Assembly: GCA_013032095.1 (NCBI GenBank)
Contig: WQBJ01000018.1
Coordinates: forward strand, 1 to 64,000
Direction of reading: 5' to 3'
Length of the DNA: 64,000 bases
Source of the DNA: Ruegeria atlantica
GTDB taxonomy: Bacteria; Pseudomonadota; Alphaproteobacteria; Rhodobacterales; Rhodobacteraceae
Both the position numbers and the translations under genes were made by a program. The notes below the pieces were generated by a model. The model saw only the letters and a program-made list of their open reading frames with translations. It made no database searches and had not been told where the DNA came from. Shown piece after piece: positions 34,704-44,996 of this stretch; the first letter of the stretch is position 1; the number at the start of each line of letters is the position of its first letter.

Positions 34704-35279
34704 TCTGTTCGATTTCGTAAACAGGTCCCGGCTCAGGTTTTTACCTTTGTCCAGCTGCCCCAGCAGCACGGTGGTCTGGGTCCCTGCATTGTCGTGAATG
34801 ACCCATTTGCGCAGCTCGATCGGGTTGTCGGTGAACATCAGCTCGATCCGACCTGATTCAGGATTCTTGGGGTCCTGAGCAGTGACAACCGTCGCGGTGC
34901 CGTCGAAATCGTGACCCACGACCATATTCGCCTGCCCTAGATTCACATTGCGCGCCAGCACCAGAGACAGCGGCGTCCGGTTCAGCGGGTATTGCTCGGG
35001 CGGCTGGTTCGACTTGGGGTCAAAGATCTGCACGGTGCCCGTGTTGGCCAGAACAACGGCGCTGCTGGGCGGATCATACTCGAACCGCATCTTGCCGGGC
35101 CGTTGCAACCACAGCTTGCCGGTGCTCAGCGAGCCGTCATCATTGACCTGAGTGAATGTCGTCTGAACGGTTTTCAAACCGTTCAGATAGTTGGAAATCT
35201 GCGACAGCGGCAGTTTATCGGCCGCCCAAGCAGCCGGAGCGGCCAGGGTCAGGGCAAGGGCAAAAGCAATCTGTTTCAT
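34683..35279 (-). CDS. lolA: Outer-membrane lipoprotein carrier protein LolA
   Basis: This 198-residue periplasmic protein starts with a Sec signal peptide ending AAWA. The mature part contains FTQVNDDGSLSTGKLWLQRPGKMRFEYDPP, a segment that is diagnostic of LolA (read here in two short parts, FTQVNDDGS and GKMRFEYDPP). LolA shuttles lipoproteins from LolCDE to the outer membrane. It lies 39 bases downstream of ftsK on the same strand, a common alphaproteobacterial order. Confidence 0.92.
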   Translation of the reverse strand: MKQIAFALALTLAAPAAWAADKLPLSQISNYLNGLKTVQTTFTQVNDDGSLSTGKLWLQRPGKMRFEYDPPSSAVVLANTGTVQIFDPKSNQPPEQYPLNRTPLSLVLARNVNLGQANMVVGHDFDGTATVVTAQDPKNPESGRIELMFTDNPIELRKWVIHDNAGTQTTVLLGQLDKGKNLSRDLFTKSNRSGSGNR

Positions 35280-35318
35280 GCGTCACAGATAGGCGCTCTG
35301 CCCTTGTTATTAAATATC

Positions 35319-38222
35319 CTACTGTTCCGGGACGAGGATTTCCCGCTTACCGACGTGATTTGCCGCCGAAACAACGCCTTCGTCCTCCATTTGCTCAACC
35401 AACCGCGCCGCCTTGTTGTAGCCGATGGCAAGTTTCCGCTGGATATACGAGGTCGAGCATTTGCGATCCTTGATCACAATCGCCACCGCCTGATCGTAGA
35501 GCGCATCTTCACCATTGGTGTTACCACCGGTGTTCAGACCCAGAACCGCGTCGATATTGTCGGCCTTTTCTTCGGCCGGGCCATCGACCACACCGCTCAT
35601 GTAATCCGGCGGGCCGAACTGTTTCAGGTGGTTGACGATTTCTTCGACCTCTTCATCCGACACAAAGGGTCCGTGGCAACGGGTGATCTTGGCCCCGCCA
35701 GCCATATAGAGCATGTCGCCCTGCCCCAGCAGTTGCTCGGCGCCCATCTCGCCAAGAATCGTGCGGCTGTCGACTTTCGAGGTCACCTGGAACGAAATCC
35801 GCGTCGGGAAGTTCGCTTTGATCGTACCGGTGATCACGTCGACCGAGGGGCGCTGGGTGGCCATGATCAAGTGAATACCCGAGGCCCGCGCCATCTGTGC
35901 CAGACGCTGGATACAGGCCTCGATCTCTTTACCCGCGACCATCATCAAGTCGGCCATCTCGTCGACGATGACGACAATATAGGGCATCGCTTCGGGTGCG
36001 AATTCCTCGGTCTCGAATACGGGTTCGCCGGTTTCATCATCAAATCCGGTCTGGACCGTGCGGCTGAACATCTCGCCCTTTGAGAGCGCATCCTTAACGC
36101 GGCCGTTGTAGCCGGCGATATTACGGACGCCCATCTTGGACATCTTGCGATAGCGATCCTCCATCTCGCCCACGACCCATTTCAGGGCCACGACTGCCTT
36201 TTTCGGGTCGGTCACAACGGGGGACAGCAGATGTGGAATGCCGTCATAAACTGACAGTTCCAGCATTTTGGGGTCGATCATGATCAGGCGGCATTCATCC
36301 GGCGTCAGCTTGTACAGCAGCGACAGGATCATCGTGTTGATCGCCACCGACTTACCGGACCCCGTGGTCCCCGCGATCAGCAGGTGAGGCATCTTTGCCA
36401 GGTTCGCCACAACGGATTCGCCACCAATATCCTTACCCAGCGCCAGCGGCAGCGCGTGGTTGCCGTCACCAAAATCACGGCTGGCAAGAATTTCACGCAA
36501 TACCACCATCTCGCGGTTTTCATTCGGCAGTTCGATCCCGATCACTGAACGTCCCGGCAGGGTCGAAACCCGCGCCGAAAGCGCCGACATCGAACGGGCA
36601 ATATCATCCGCCAGACCGATCACACGGCTGGCTTTCAGGCCCGGAGCTGGCTCCAGTTCGTACATGGTCACAACAGGGCCAGGGCGCACGCTGACGATCT
36701 CACCCTTTACACCATAGTCATCCAGCACGTTTTCCAGCATCCGCGCGTTTTCTTCCAACGCCTCATCGCTGAGGTGATGGCGCTGAATGCTGGCCGGGTT
36801 TGACAAAAGACCCAAAGGAGGCAGTTCGAAATCGGAATGCCGTTCCTCGAATGACAGTGTCGGCTGCGCCTCGGCCTGAGCCCGGCGCGAGGGAGCAGGC
36901 GTGCGGCGCACGGGCTGAGCCACCACCGGTTTGCGCGGCTCGGCTACCGGGATTTTCATCGCTGGGCGTTGCTGCGGAACAGGTTCCGGCTCGGGCGCAT
37001 CCTCGAACACGGCCTCGTCTTCAAAATCCGGCTCGGGCGCAAAGTCCTGATGCAGCGGTTCCTGCTGCCATTCCGGCGCGGGGTCCGCCGTCAGCATTGG
37101 CTCCGGCGGCAAACCTGCCGAAGTCATTGGCGGTTCGGGCGGCAATTCCTCGGCACCTCTGGGGTTCAGGATCAACGGATCAGGCCCGCGGCCTCGCCCC
37201 TTGGTCAGTGGCAGGTTCGGATCATGCTCGGGGGCCACCTCACCAGTGGCGACCTTGCGGTTGCGCACGGCGGCGGAGATTTTAGAGCGGATACGGTCCT
37301 CGCCTGGCATCTCGTCAAATCCTGTAACAGGCTCGCGGTCGATCAATTCCGGTTCGGGCATAGGCTCGGGTCGGCGGATCAGGCTGGGCATCCGCGCCAA
37401 CAGACCCGGCTTGGCAGGCTCCGGTTCTTCAAAATCCGGCTCTTCGAACACCGGATCGGAATAAGCAAGATCATCTTCGAATACGGCGCTGGCCGCTTCA
37501 GCCCGCACGGCCCTACGCTCATCCCACCGCGCGCGACGGTCACGAGCAGCCTGTGCGGTCGCCGAGGCACCACGGCCCAGCATGTTCATCAGCATGTCGT
37601 AGGACATGACCAGGCCCAACAGGAAGGCTCGGAACCCCTTGCGCACGTCCTCTTTGGTGAAGCCCAGAACAAATACACCCAGCACCAACATTCCAGCGGC
37701 CATCGCCAGCGACATCAGCTTGACCATGAAATGCGAGGAAATCGGCAGCAGCGTCAGCAACGCCCCCATAACGGTGTCACCGAACAACCCACCCAAACCG
37801 AAGCTGTGAGTCGTGCGCCAAGCCTCACCCGGCACCAACGTCGCGGCGTAGACCGACACAACAGCGATCCAAATGGGAGCAAAGATCAAGCGAGCAATGG
37901 CGCGGTCTTCACCGAAATGCCCGGCAAAGCGCACACCCCAGCCGATCAGCACCAACGCGATGCTCCAGCTGCCCCAACCGACGATCATGAACAGGGGCGC
38001 GGCGATCGAGGCACCAATCCGCCCCATCCAGTTCTGCACCGGCGCGTCGGTCGAAACCATCCAATTCGGATCATCCGGCGTGTAGGACCAGATCATCGCA
38101 GCAGCGGCCAGCCCCAGCAGGATCAGGGCGATCCCGATCAGTTCTTTGCTGCGCCGCTCAATCGCGGCCTGAGTCGTGCTGTCCAGCAATGGATCGCGGT
38201 TTCGCGCGTTATATGATGCCAT
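35319..38222 (-). CDS. ftsK: DNA translocase FtsK
   Basis: The 967-residue protein has four N-terminal membrane spans (about residues 25-190), a long acidic and proline-rich linker (about 230-440), and a C-terminal motor. The Walker A motif GTTGSGKS is near residue 612, and DEMADLMM is part of the motor. The last 60 residues form the gamma winged helix that reads KOPS ([20 protein letters not shown]). It couples chromosome dimer resolution to division. I chose the ATG at 38222 with GAGGG upstream; a GTG at 38240 overlapping dapC is an alternative. Confidence 0.95.
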   Translation of the reverse strand: MASYNARNRDPLLDSTTQAAIERRSKELIGIALILLGLAAAAMIWSYTPDDPNWMVSTDAPVQNWMGRIGASIAAPLFMIVGWGSWSIALVLIGWGVRFAGHFGEDRAIARLIFAPIWIAVVSVYAATLVPGEAWRTTHSFGLGGLFGDTVMGALLTLLPISSHFMVKLMSLAMAAGMLVLGVFVLGFTKEDVRKGFRAFLLGLVMSYDMLMNMLGRGASATAQAARDRRARWDERRAVRAEAASAVFEDDLAYSDPVFEEPDFEEPEPAKPGLLARMPSLIRRPEPMPEPELIDREPVTGFDEMPGEDRIRSKISAAVRNRKVATGEVAPEHDPNLPLTKGRGRGPDPLILNPRGAEELPPEPPMTSAGLPPEPMLTADPAPEWQQEPLHQDFAPEPDFEDEAVFEDAPEPEPVPQQRPAMKIPVAEPRKPVVAQPVRRTPAPSRRAQAEAQPTLSFEERHSDFELPPLGLLSNPASIQRHHLSDEALEENARMLENVLDDYGVKGEIVSVRPGPVVTMYELEPAPGLKASRVIGLADDIARSMSALSARVSTLPGRSVIGIELPNENREMVVLREILASRDFGDGNHALPLALGKDIGGESVVANLAKMPHLLIAGTTGSGKSVAINTMILSLLYKLTPDECRLIMIDPKMLELSVYDGIPHLLSPVVTDPKKAVVALKWVVGEMEDRYRKMSKMGVRNIAGYNGRVKDALSKGEMFSRTVQTGFDDETGEPVFETEEFAPEAMPYIVVIVDEMADLMMVAGKEIEACIQRLAQMARASGIHLIMATQRPSVDVITGTIKANFPTRISFQVTSKVDSRTILGEMGAEQLLGQGDMLYMAGGAKITRCHGPFVSDEEVEEIVNHLKQFGPPDYMSGVVDGPAEEKADNIDAVLGLNTGGNTNGEDALYDQAVAIVIKDRKCSTSYIQRKLAIGYNKAARLVEQMEDEGVVSAANHVGKREILVPEQ

Positions 38223-38236
38223 TTTGCCCTCGTACC

Positions 38237-39418
38237 TCACGAATAGATGCAGTCACGAAGCTTGATCAGCCCTTGCTGCAACTCTTTTTTTGGAGCCACC
38301 AGAGCGGCCCGGATAAATTGCTCGCCCGGGTTTTGCCCCGGATCGCCTTGAGAAAGATATGCGCCTGGCAGGACCCGAACCCCGGTTTCCTGCCACAGCT
38401 TCAATGCGGTTTCTTCGCCGTTTTCGACCGGCAGCCACAGGAAAAACCCGGCCTCGGGCGGCATGTAGCCCTGAACGCCGGAGAACACCTTATCAGCAAT
38501 CGCGTATTTCTCCTGATAGAGCGCGCGATTCTCTGTGACATGTTCTTCGTCCGCCCAAACGCGGGCCGCGGCAGCCTGCAGCGGCAAGGGCAGAGGCGCA
38601 CCGGCGTAGCTGCGCAATAGTTTGACTTGCTTGATCGTCTCAGGCCCGCCCGCAATCAGGCCTGAACGCAGACCGGCCAAATTCGACCGCTTTGACAGTG
38701 AGTTGAACAAAGTGATCCGTTCGGGATCAGCACCCAGTTCCTGCGCTACAGTCAAAACGCCAGTTGGTGCTTCACCGCGGTAAATCTCAGAATAACACTC
38801 GTCCGCGAAGATACGGAAATCGTACTTCTCGGCTAGTTTGATCAACTCGGCCCAATAATCACGAGAGGCGACAGCCCCCTGCGGGTTAGCTGGTGAACAG
38901 ATATAGGCCACCGCGGTACGGTTCAGCACATCATCGGGCAACCCTGCATAGTTCGGCAGATGACCGGTAGCAGCGGTCGCGGGCACAAAGACCGGCTCGG
39001 CCCCGACCGAGATCGAGGCGACCATATAGACCTGATAGAACGGGTTTGGGCACAAAACGACCGGTTTCTGGCCGTTCTTCTGCTCTGGGCACAATGCCAT
39101 GGCGGCATTGTACAGACCTTCGCGCGTACCGTTCAGGGCCATTACGTTGGCGTCGGGGTCCATCGCCACACCGTAGCGACGGCTGATCCAATCTGTGATC
39201 GCACTGCGCAACTCAGGCGAGCCTTCGTTGGGCGGATAGCCCTGAAAACCTGCGGCGTTTTCCATGATGACGTCTGTCACCCATGCGGGGAAGTCGTGCA
39301 TCGGCGCACCGATGGTCATGTGAACTACATCTCCGCCCGGTTGGTGATGATCCAACAGGGTGCGCAGACGTGGGAATGCATATTCCGGTAGGTTCGAAAA
39401 CCGCTCGGGGAAATTCAT
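38237..39418 (-). CDS. dapC: Succinyldiaminopimelate aminotransferase-like class I aminotransferase
   Basis: This 393-residue fold-type I PLP enzyme has the Schiff-base K243 in [23 protein letters not shown] in the middle, and [10 protein letters not shown] with the PLP-ring-binding residues. The sequence resembles DapC, which makes N-succinyl-diaminopimelate in lysine and peptidoglycan synthesis; other class I aminotransferases remain possible. It lies directly upstream of ftsK with nearly touching ends, an arrangement common in related genomes. Confidence 0.87.
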   Translation of the reverse strand: MNFPERFSNLPEYAFPRLRTLLDHHQPGGDVVHMTIGAPMHDFPAWVTDVIMENAAGFQGYPPNEGSPELRSAITDWISRRYGVAMDPDANVMALNGTREGLYNAAMALCPEQKNGQKPVVLCPNPFYQVYMVASISVGAEPVFVPATAATGHLPNYAGLPDDVLNRTAVAYICSPANPQGAVASRDYWAELIKLAEKYDFRIFADECYSEIYRGEAPTGVLTVAQELGADPERITLFNSLSKRSNLAGLRSGLIAGGPETIKQVKLLRSYAGAPLPLPLQAAAARVWADEEHVTENRALYQEKYAIADKVFSGVQGYMPPEAGFFLWLPVENGEETALKLWQETGVRVLPGAYLSQGDPGQNPGEQFIRAALVAPKKELQQGLIKLRDCIYS

Positions 39419-39527
39419 AACTACTGCCTCAATATCGGGATCATTTACGCCCCGTTTTTTTGGCAGATTACAGGTCGCACCTCGCTTCGTCCAGACAAAG
39501 AGGTGCCGAATCAGGGGATTGTGGCAT

Positions 39528-40856
39528 TCAGGCCAATGCTGCCTCGGTCGCTGATCCCAGACGCAAAAGCACCTCTTCCGAGCCCGGAAAACCCATCATC
39601 ATCAGCCCGCAACCAGGGGTTCCCGTGGGCAGAGTCAGCGCGGCCAACCCCATCAGATTGCCGATCCGTGTGTTGCGCAGGGCCAGCAGGTTTTCGGTGA
39701 CATAGTAGTCGTGATCACTCATCAACCGCTCCAGATTCGGCGGCAAAATGGGGGCCGTAGGGGCCAGAACTGCGTCAAACCCCGAGGTGGCCGCATCCCA
39801 TGCGGCACGGCAAGCCTTCAGCTTGGACCATGCGGCAATGTAGTCGGGGCCAGAGTTGTTCTTTCCTGAACGGAACCGTTCCAGAATTTCGGGGTACATG
39901 GCATCCGGGTTGGCCTCGATGACGTCCCGCCAAAGACCATAGGCTTCGGTGGTGTAAAGCATACCCGACAGGCCCATCGCCTCGTTCAGTTCCGGCACTT
40001 CCAGTGGTACGATTTCGGCTCCAGCGTCCCGCAGGCGATCCAACGCATCGTCGAAGGCCTTACGTGGTGCATCGCGCAAATCGTCCTTGGCTACGTTCTG
40101 CAGATCAGCAAAGCGGCGCCCTTTCAGGCTGGCTCCGCGCAGATCAGCAGGGCTGCCGCCTTCCATCAGCGCCAGCAAATGGGCCGCATCTTCCACCGAA
40201 CGTGCCAGTGGGCCGGCGGTATCAAATCGCAAACACAAAGGCACAACCCCTTCCAGACTGACCCGGTCGGCGGTGGTCTTCAGCCCGACCAGATTGTTCC
40301 ATGCCGCCGGGATTCGCACCGACCCGCCCGTGTCCGAGCCGATCCCCCCGGCTGCCAATCCCCAAGCCACCGACGCCCCGGCGCCCGAGGATGAGCCACC
40401 GGGCACGGCCTCCTCATCGTCGACGCAGGGCGGCGTTCCGGTGATCGGGTTGAGGCCAAGGCCTGAAAAGGCAAGCTCGCTCATATGGGTCTTGCCCAAG
40501 CACACGGCACCCAGCGCGGTGGCGTTGCGCACAACGACCGCGTCCGCACCCGGCACCCGGTCTTTCAATAGCGCCGATCCAGCCTCGGTCGCGGTTCCTG
40601 CTGTGTCAAACAAGTCCTTCCAGCTGATCGGCACGCCATCCAGCAGCGACCGGCGTAGACCCAACTTGGCGCGCGCTTGCGCGGCTTGGGCCTCGGCTCT
40701 TGCACGGTCATGTGTGACGCGGGCATAGATGCGGTCACAATGGGGATGGGCGTCGATGGCGGTCAGATAGGTCTCGGTCAGCTCAACCGGGTCGATCCGC
40801 CCCATGCCGATGCCTCGCCCCAGATCACATGCCGTCATGGTCAGCCAATCCTGCAT
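39528..40856 (-). CDS. Amidase-signature family hydrolase
   Basis: The 442-residue protein belongs to the amidase signature family. The catalytic triad is visible: K80 in PISWKDLFDTAG, the cis-serine in PGGSSSGAGASV (residues 155-157), and the nucleophile S179 in DTGGSVRIPA. It hydrolyses an amide of unknown identity; GatA is excluded by lack of gatC/B context and by divergence. The frame is open to 41663, but I chose the ATG at 40856 with AGGGGG upstream, since the rest lies antisense to ubiH. Confidence 0.88.
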   Translation of the reverse strand: MQDWLTMTACDLGRGIGMGRIDPVELTETYLTAIDAHPHCDRIYARVTHDRARAEAQAAQARAKLGLRRSLLDGVPISWKDLFDTAGTATEAGSALLKDRVPGADAVVVRNATALGAVCLGKTHMSELAFSGLGLNPITGTPPCVDDEEAVPGGSSSGAGASVAWGLAAGGIGSDTGGSVRIPAAWNNLVGLKTTADRVSLEGVVPLCLRFDTAGPLARSVEDAAHLLALMEGGSPADLRGASLKGRRFADLQNVAKDDLRDAPRKAFDDALDRLRDAGAEIVPLEVPELNEAMGLSGMLYTTEAYGLWRDVIEANPDAMYPEILERFRSGKNNSGPDYIAAWSKLKACRAAWDAATSGFDAVLAPTAPILPPNLERLMSDHDYYVTENLLALRNTRIGNLMGLAALTLPTGTPGCGLMMMGFPGSEEVLLRLGSATEAALA

Positions 40857-40946
40857 CCCTGCCCCCTTCGAAAAACTGTGTTGTTCCGGACGGTAGCGAC
40901 AGGACCGCACATGGACAATCCCGTATCGGCACGCATATTGCGGGGC

Positions 40947-42173
40947 ATGGAACACAAGTCCGATATCCTGATCGTAGGCGGCGGCCTGAATGGCCCGGCT
41001 TTGGCATTGGCGCTGGCGCAGACGGGGCATTCTGTCACCGTAATCGACGCGCTGGCCGAGACGGTGCGCAAGAATGCCGCCTTTGACGGGCGTGCCTATG
41101 CGCTGGCGCTGGCCTCGCAGCGCTTGCTGGACGCGATTGGGGTGTGGGAGAAGGTTGCGGACAACGCCCAACCGATGCTGGAAATCAAGGTGACCGATGG
41201 GCATGCGGGTGCGGGACCATCCCCGTTTTTCATGCATTTCGACCATGCCGAGATCGAAGAAGGTCCGATGGGCTACATGGTTGAGGACCGCCACCTGCGC
41301 CGCGCCTTTCTTGACGCTATGGCTGAAGAAAAAGCCATTACCCAAATCAACGGTAAAACCGTTGTCGCACAGGAGGCCGACACGACCAGTGCAACCCTGA
41401 CACTGGATGATGGCAGCACCATCACAGGTGGTCTGCTGGTCGGTTGCGACGGACGCCGCAGCGGCACCGCCGCACGGGCTGGTATAAAGCGCAGCGGATG
41501 GGATTACGGACAAACTGCTCTGGTCTGCGCTATCGAGCACGAACTGCCGCATCACGGGGTGGCGCATCAGTTCTTCATGCCACCCGGCCCGCTGGCCATC
41601 CTGCCGCTCACCGGCAATCGCAGTTCGATTGTCTGGAGCGAACGGACCGAGACAGCCCGGCACATCAACGCCCTTTCAGAGGCTGACTATCTGCAGGTCC
41701 TGCGTCCCCGATTCGGAGACTTTCTGGGCGATATCCGCCTGCAGGGCGACCGGTTCACCTATCCGCTGAACCTGACTATCGCCAATTCCTTCATCGGCGA
41801 GCGCATGGCGCTGGTCGGAGACGCCGCCCACGGCATGCATCCCATCGCCGGGCAAGGACTGAACGCTGGTCTACGTGACGTCGGCGCACTGGCAGAAGTG
41901 CTGACACTGGCCGGACGGCGCGGCGAAGATATTGGCTCGATTCTGGTGCTTGAGCGCTATCAGGAATGGCGTCGCTTCGACACTGCCGCGCTAGCAATGG
42001 CAACGGATGTGTTCAACAAACTGTTTTCCAACGACAATCCTCTACTACGAATCGGTCGCGATATCGGGATGGGGGTCGTCGGCTCTCTCCCCGGCCTGCG
42101 TCGAGGTTTCGTGCGTGAGGCCGCCGGGTTGACCGGAGACCTACCAAAACTGCTGCAAGGCCGACCGATTTAG
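40947..42173 (+). CDS. UbiH/UbiF/VisC-type FAD-dependent hydroxylase
   Basis: This 408-residue flavoprotein monooxygenase has the Rossmann motif [18 protein letters not shown], the mid-region [13 protein letters not shown], and the FAD-ribityl motif [21 protein letters not shown], a signature of ubiquinone ring hydroxylases. It probably hydroxylates the quinone ring, though the ring position is not clear. The ATG at 40947 has GCGGGG close by; the frame extends upstream, but the family N-terminus begins here. It overlaps the convergent Trm112-like gene by four bases. Confidence 0.9.
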   Translation: MEHKSDILIVGGGLNGPALALALAQTGHSVTVIDALAETVRKNAAFDGRAYALALASQRLLDAIGVWEKVADNAQPMLEIKVTDGHAGAGPSPFFMHFDHAEIEEGPMGYMVEDRHLRRAFLDAMAEEKAITQINGKTVVAQEADTTSATLTLDDGSTITGGLLVGCDGRRSGTAARAGIKRSGWDYGQTALVCAIEHELPHHGVAHQFFMPPGPLAILPLTGNRSSIVWSERTETARHINALSEADYLQVLRPRFGDFLGDIRLQGDRFTYPLNLTIANSFIGERMALVGDAAHGMHPIAGQGLNAGLRDVGALAEVLTLAGRRGEDIGSILVLERYQEWRRFDTAALAMATDVFNKLFSNDNPLLRIGRDIGMGVVGSLPGLRRGFVREAAGLTGDLPKLLQGRPI

Positions 42174-42355
42174 TCGAGCACCCGCGCCTCATCGACCAGC
42201 ATCACCGGAATACCATTGCGGATCGGGAAAGCCAGACCGGCCGACTTCGAAACCAATTCCTGCTTTTCGGCGTCATAGTGCAGCGTAGTATGCGTCTGCG
42301 GACAGATCAGCGCCTCAAGCATGTGGCGGTCGAAGGAATGTTCGGTTTCGGTCAT
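42170..42355 (-). CDS. Trm112-like small protein (UPF0434)
   Basis: This 61-residue protein has the [16 protein letters not shown] and [17 protein letters not shown] pattern of UPF0434/YcaR proteins, related to Trm112, a zinc-binding activator of methyltransferases. Only one of the zinc-type cysteines is present, so metal binding may be lost. Its start overlaps the stop of the Lon-N gene (ATGA), suggesting coupled translation. Confidence 0.85.
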   Translation of the reverse strand: MTETEHSFDRHMLEALICPQTHTTLHYDAEKQELVSKSAGLAFPIRNGIPVMLVDEARVLD

Positions 42356-42993
42356 TGGAGTTTTTCCTCGTTTGATCCGCCACGCATGGCGAATTCTATC
42401 AATGTCACCAACGTCTCGCGTCGGGTGCGCAGGCTGGGGGCCTCAAGCAGCGCCTGTTTCTCTTCAGGATCGAAATCCAGCAGCATCGACAATGAGTTCA
42501 CCAGCAACTCGTCATCCGCGTCTTTCAGTGTATCCCAATCGGTCGAAAGCTGGCGCGACGAAAAGAACCGCTCGAGCAGTCCAAGGAACGTGTTGCGGTC
42601 GAATGCATCGTCCACTTCGGCCTTGCCGAGATCACGATCAAACCCGTCCCACGACACGGCGCAGCGGCGGTAAGGAGTAAATGCGTCCAGTTCCGACCGA
42701 ACACGGAACCGCGAGATACCCGTCAGCGTGATCAGATAGCGGCCATCCTCGGTTTCCGAAAACTGCGTTACCCGCCCCGCGCAACCGATCTGGTGCAACT
42801 TACTGTCGTTGCTCTGGCAGGGGTTGGGCTGCACCATGCCAATCAAGCGTTCTTGCGTCTTCAGCGCGTCATCCAGCATTTGAAGATAACGCGGCTCGAA
42901 AATATGCAGCGGCAGGCGCGAGCGGGGCAGCAACAGCGCCCCGGGCAATGGAAAAACGGATACCGTTTCCGGCAGATCAGCGGGATGCATCAT
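42352..42993 (-). CDS. Stand-alone Lon N-terminal (substrate-binding) domain protein
   Basis: The 213-residue protein is a single Lon N-terminal domain: [30 protein letters not shown] at the N-terminus (read here in parts, [15 protein letters not shown] and [11 protein letters not shown]), followed by [20 protein letters not shown]. It lacks ATPase and protease domains, so it cannot degrade proteins alone. Its neighbours, CnoX and a Trm112-like protein, suggest a role in protein quality control. It overlaps the downstream gene in ATGA. Confidence 0.88.
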   Translation of the reverse strand: MMHPADLPETVSVFPLPGALLLPRSRLPLHIFEPRYLQMLDDALKTQERLIGMVQPNPCQSNDSKLHQIGCAGRVTQFSETEDGRYLITLTGISRFRVRSELDAFTPYRRCAVSWDGFDRDLGKAEVDDAFDRNTFLGLLERFFSSRQLSTDWDTLKDADDELLVNSLSMLLDFDPEEKQALLEAPSLRTRRETLVTLIEFAMRGGSNEEKLQ

Positions 42994-43020
42994 GTATCCG
43001 AGTGTAGCTCTGATCGGAAA

Positions 43021-43938
43021 TTAGGCAAATATCATCGAGCTAAGCTTGCGCCGCCCGTTCAGAACAATCGGATCATTGGGCTTGAGCGCATCGAAGATGG
43101 TGAACAGCTGAGTTTTGGCGGCACCGTCATTCCATTCACGGTCACGACGGAAAAGTTCCAGCAGTTGCGCCACGGCCTCTTCGACATCGCCATTGGCGTG
43201 CAGGGCCTGCGCCAGATCGAACCGGGCCTGATGGTTGCCGGGCTCAGCCTCAACCAATGCGGTCAGCTCGGCCACCGGGCCTGCATCTGCGGCCTGTTTT
43301 GCCAGCTCCAGTTGCGCATGGGCCGCCTCGACTTCCGCCGAAGTAGAAATCTCTGCCGGAGCACCGTTCAGGATCGCCTCGGCCTGCTCCAGATCACCAG
43401 CCGCGATATGGGCACGCACCAGACCACCATAGGCGGCGGCGTGGTTCGGGTCTTCTCCCAAAATGGCAGCAAAAGTCTGCGCCGCATCTGTGGCGGCTCC
43501 TTCGGTCAGCATTTCTTCGGCGGCCTGAACCGCATCATCCAATTGGCCACCGGGGCTTTCGCCACCCGCAGCCTCGATCACACGATCAACAAAGGCCTTG
43601 ATCTCAGACCCCGGCAAAGCGCCCTGAAACCCGTCGACCGGTTGGCCTTTGAAAAAGGCATAAACGGTCGGGATCGACTGAATACGCATCTGCGAGGCAA
43701 TCATCTGCGCCTCGTCTACGTTGATCTTGACCATCTTCACTGCGCCCTTGGCAGCGGTCACAGCCTCTTCCAGTGCGGGGCCCAGCGTTTTGCACGGACC
43801 ACACCAGGGTGCCCAGAAATCCACAATGATCGGGGTTTCCTGAGAAGCTTCGACCACATCGGCCATAAACGTGGCCTCAGATCCGTCCTTGATCAGATCG
43901 GTGGCCTCGGGGCTGGCTGCGGCGTTCAGAAGGTCCAT
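43021..43938 (-). CDS. cnoX: Thioredoxin-TPR chaperedoxin CnoX (YbbN)
   Basis: This 305-residue protein joins an N-terminal thioredoxin domain with the active site WCGPCK (C46 and C49) to TPR repeats. This layout is CnoX/YbbN, which protects substrates from oxidation and hands them to GroEL. E. coli CnoX lacks the CGPC motif, while alphaproteobacterial versions such as Caulobacter keep it and can act as reductases. It is the upstream member of a short minus-strand group with the Lon-N and Trm112-like genes, 27 bases from the former. Confidence 0.9.
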   Translation of the reverse strand: MDLLNAAASPEATDLIKDGSEATFMADVVEASQETPIIVDFWAPWCGPCKTLGPALEEAVTAAKGAVKMVKINVDEAQMIASQMRIQSIPTVYAFFKGQPVDGFQGALPGSEIKAFVDRVIEAAGGESPGGQLDDAVQAAEEMLTEGAATDAAQTFAAILGEDPNHAAAYGGLVRAHIAAGDLEQAEAILNGAPAEISTSAEVEAAHAQLELAKQAADAGPVAELTALVEAEPGNHQARFDLAQALHANGDVEEAVAQLLELFRRDREWNDGAAKTQLFTIFDALKPNDPIVLNGRRKLSSMIFA

Positions 43939-44014
43939 GGCATTTATTCTCCGGTTCGAACTTGCGCTCTATATGCAACCGCTTGGCTCAGAAACCAAGG
44001 GCAGAGTTACGTCT

Positions 44015-44803
44015 TCACAGGTCGAAACTGGCAAAAACGGGGGCGTGGTCGCTGGGTTTTTCCCACCCGCGCGCGTCGCGCAGGACGCGGCTGGAATGGC
44101 CCGCGTTCGAGATATCTGGCGTAGCCCAGACATGATCCAGACGCCGCCCTTTATCTGCCGCATCCCAATCACGCGCACGATAGGACCACCAGCTATAAAT
44201 CTGCCCCTCGGGGATATCCTTGCGAGTGATGTCGACCCAACCACCTGCATCCTGAGTTTCCGCCAGCGTTTCAACCTCGATCGGCGTGTGCGAGACCACC
44301 TTGAGCAGTTGCTTATGGGACCACACGTCATCCTCACGCGGCGCAATGTTCAAATCACCCACTAGAATGGATTTCTTGGGCTTTTCCGAGCGGAACCAAT
44401 CGCGCATCTCGGTGAGATAGTCCAGTTTCTGGCCGAATTTCTCGTTCACCTCACGATCCGGCACATCACCACCCGCGGGGACATAGAAGTTGTGGATCGT
44501 CACGCCGTTCTCCAGCCGCCCAGCGATATGGCGGGCGTGGCCGAGACTGGCGAAATCCTTGTCGCCCACCTCTTCCATCGGCAGGCGCGACAGGATGGCG
44601 ACACCGTTATAGCCCTTTTGCCCACGGGCAATCATGTGGGTGTAGCCCAGTTCGGCAAACCCTTCGGTCGGAATCTTTTCAACCGGGGACTTACACTCCT
44701 GCAAACACAGAACATCCGGCGCCTCTTCCCGCAGCAGTTTCAGCACGATAGGCTCGCGCAGGCGGACTGAGTTGATGTTCCAGGTGGCAATGGTGAAGGG
44801 CAT
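44015..44803 (-). CDS. xthA: Exodeoxyribonuclease III
   Basis: The 262-residue protein is an ExoIII-type AP endonuclease. The N-terminal FTIATWNINSVRLR contains the metal-binding Asn, LCLQECKSPVEKIP carries the catalytic Glu, and the C-terminal RLDHVWATPD and PSDHAPVFASF contain the catalytic His. It repairs abasic sites. I chose the ATG at 44803, since AGAGGA lies about ten bases upstream; a GTG at 44824 is a weaker alternative. It is 76 bases upstream of cnoX on the same strand. Confidence 0.93.
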   Translation of the reverse strand: MPFTIATWNINSVRLREPIVLKLLREEAPDVLCLQECKSPVEKIPTEGFAELGYTHMIARGQKGYNGVAILSRLPMEEVGDKDFASLGHARHIAGRLENGVTIHNFYVPAGGDVPDREVNEKFGQKLDYLTEMRDWFRSEKPKKSILVGDLNIAPREDDVWSHKQLLKVVSHTPIEVETLAETQDAGGWVDITRKDIPEGQIYSWWSYRARDWDAADKGRRLDHVWATPDISNAGHSSRVLRDARGWEKPSDHAPVFASFDL

Positions 44804-44982
44804 GGGGCGGATTTCCTCTGTCACGGTTGGCGCAGGTTAGCGTGGTAGGGGATGGGGTACCATCGGAAAAACCTTGCTGCGCCACATATCGGGTTGAATA
44901 GACCGAGCGCGTTATCGACCAAGGAATCCTTTACAAGAAACATATATCCAATACTCTGAATTTGTGAATTTTCGATAGTAAA

Positions 44983-44990
44983 GGGGGGGG
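44983..44990 (+). promoter_or_regulatory. Eight-G tract forming the ribosome-binding site of the exported ureohydrolase
   Basis: An uninterrupted run of eight G residues is the only Shine-Dalgarno-like sequence before the GTG at 44997, with a six-base spacer. Homopolymer length changes here would alter spacing and hence translation. Confidence 0.6.
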
Positions 44991-44996
44991 CCACCA

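Noticed and set aside
36969-38216. 415-codon frame antisense to ftsK
   Set aside because: The reading is rich in Arg, Gln and His and lies opposite the repetitive linker of FtsK; no motif is present.
40857-41663. Longer start for the amidase
   Set aside because: The extra 269 codons lie antisense to the UbiH-type gene and precede a good ATG with a ribosome-binding site at 40856.
42793-44124. 443-codon frame antisense to the Lon-N, cnoX and xthA genes
   Set aside because: It spans three real genes on the other strand and is a by-product of high GC content.
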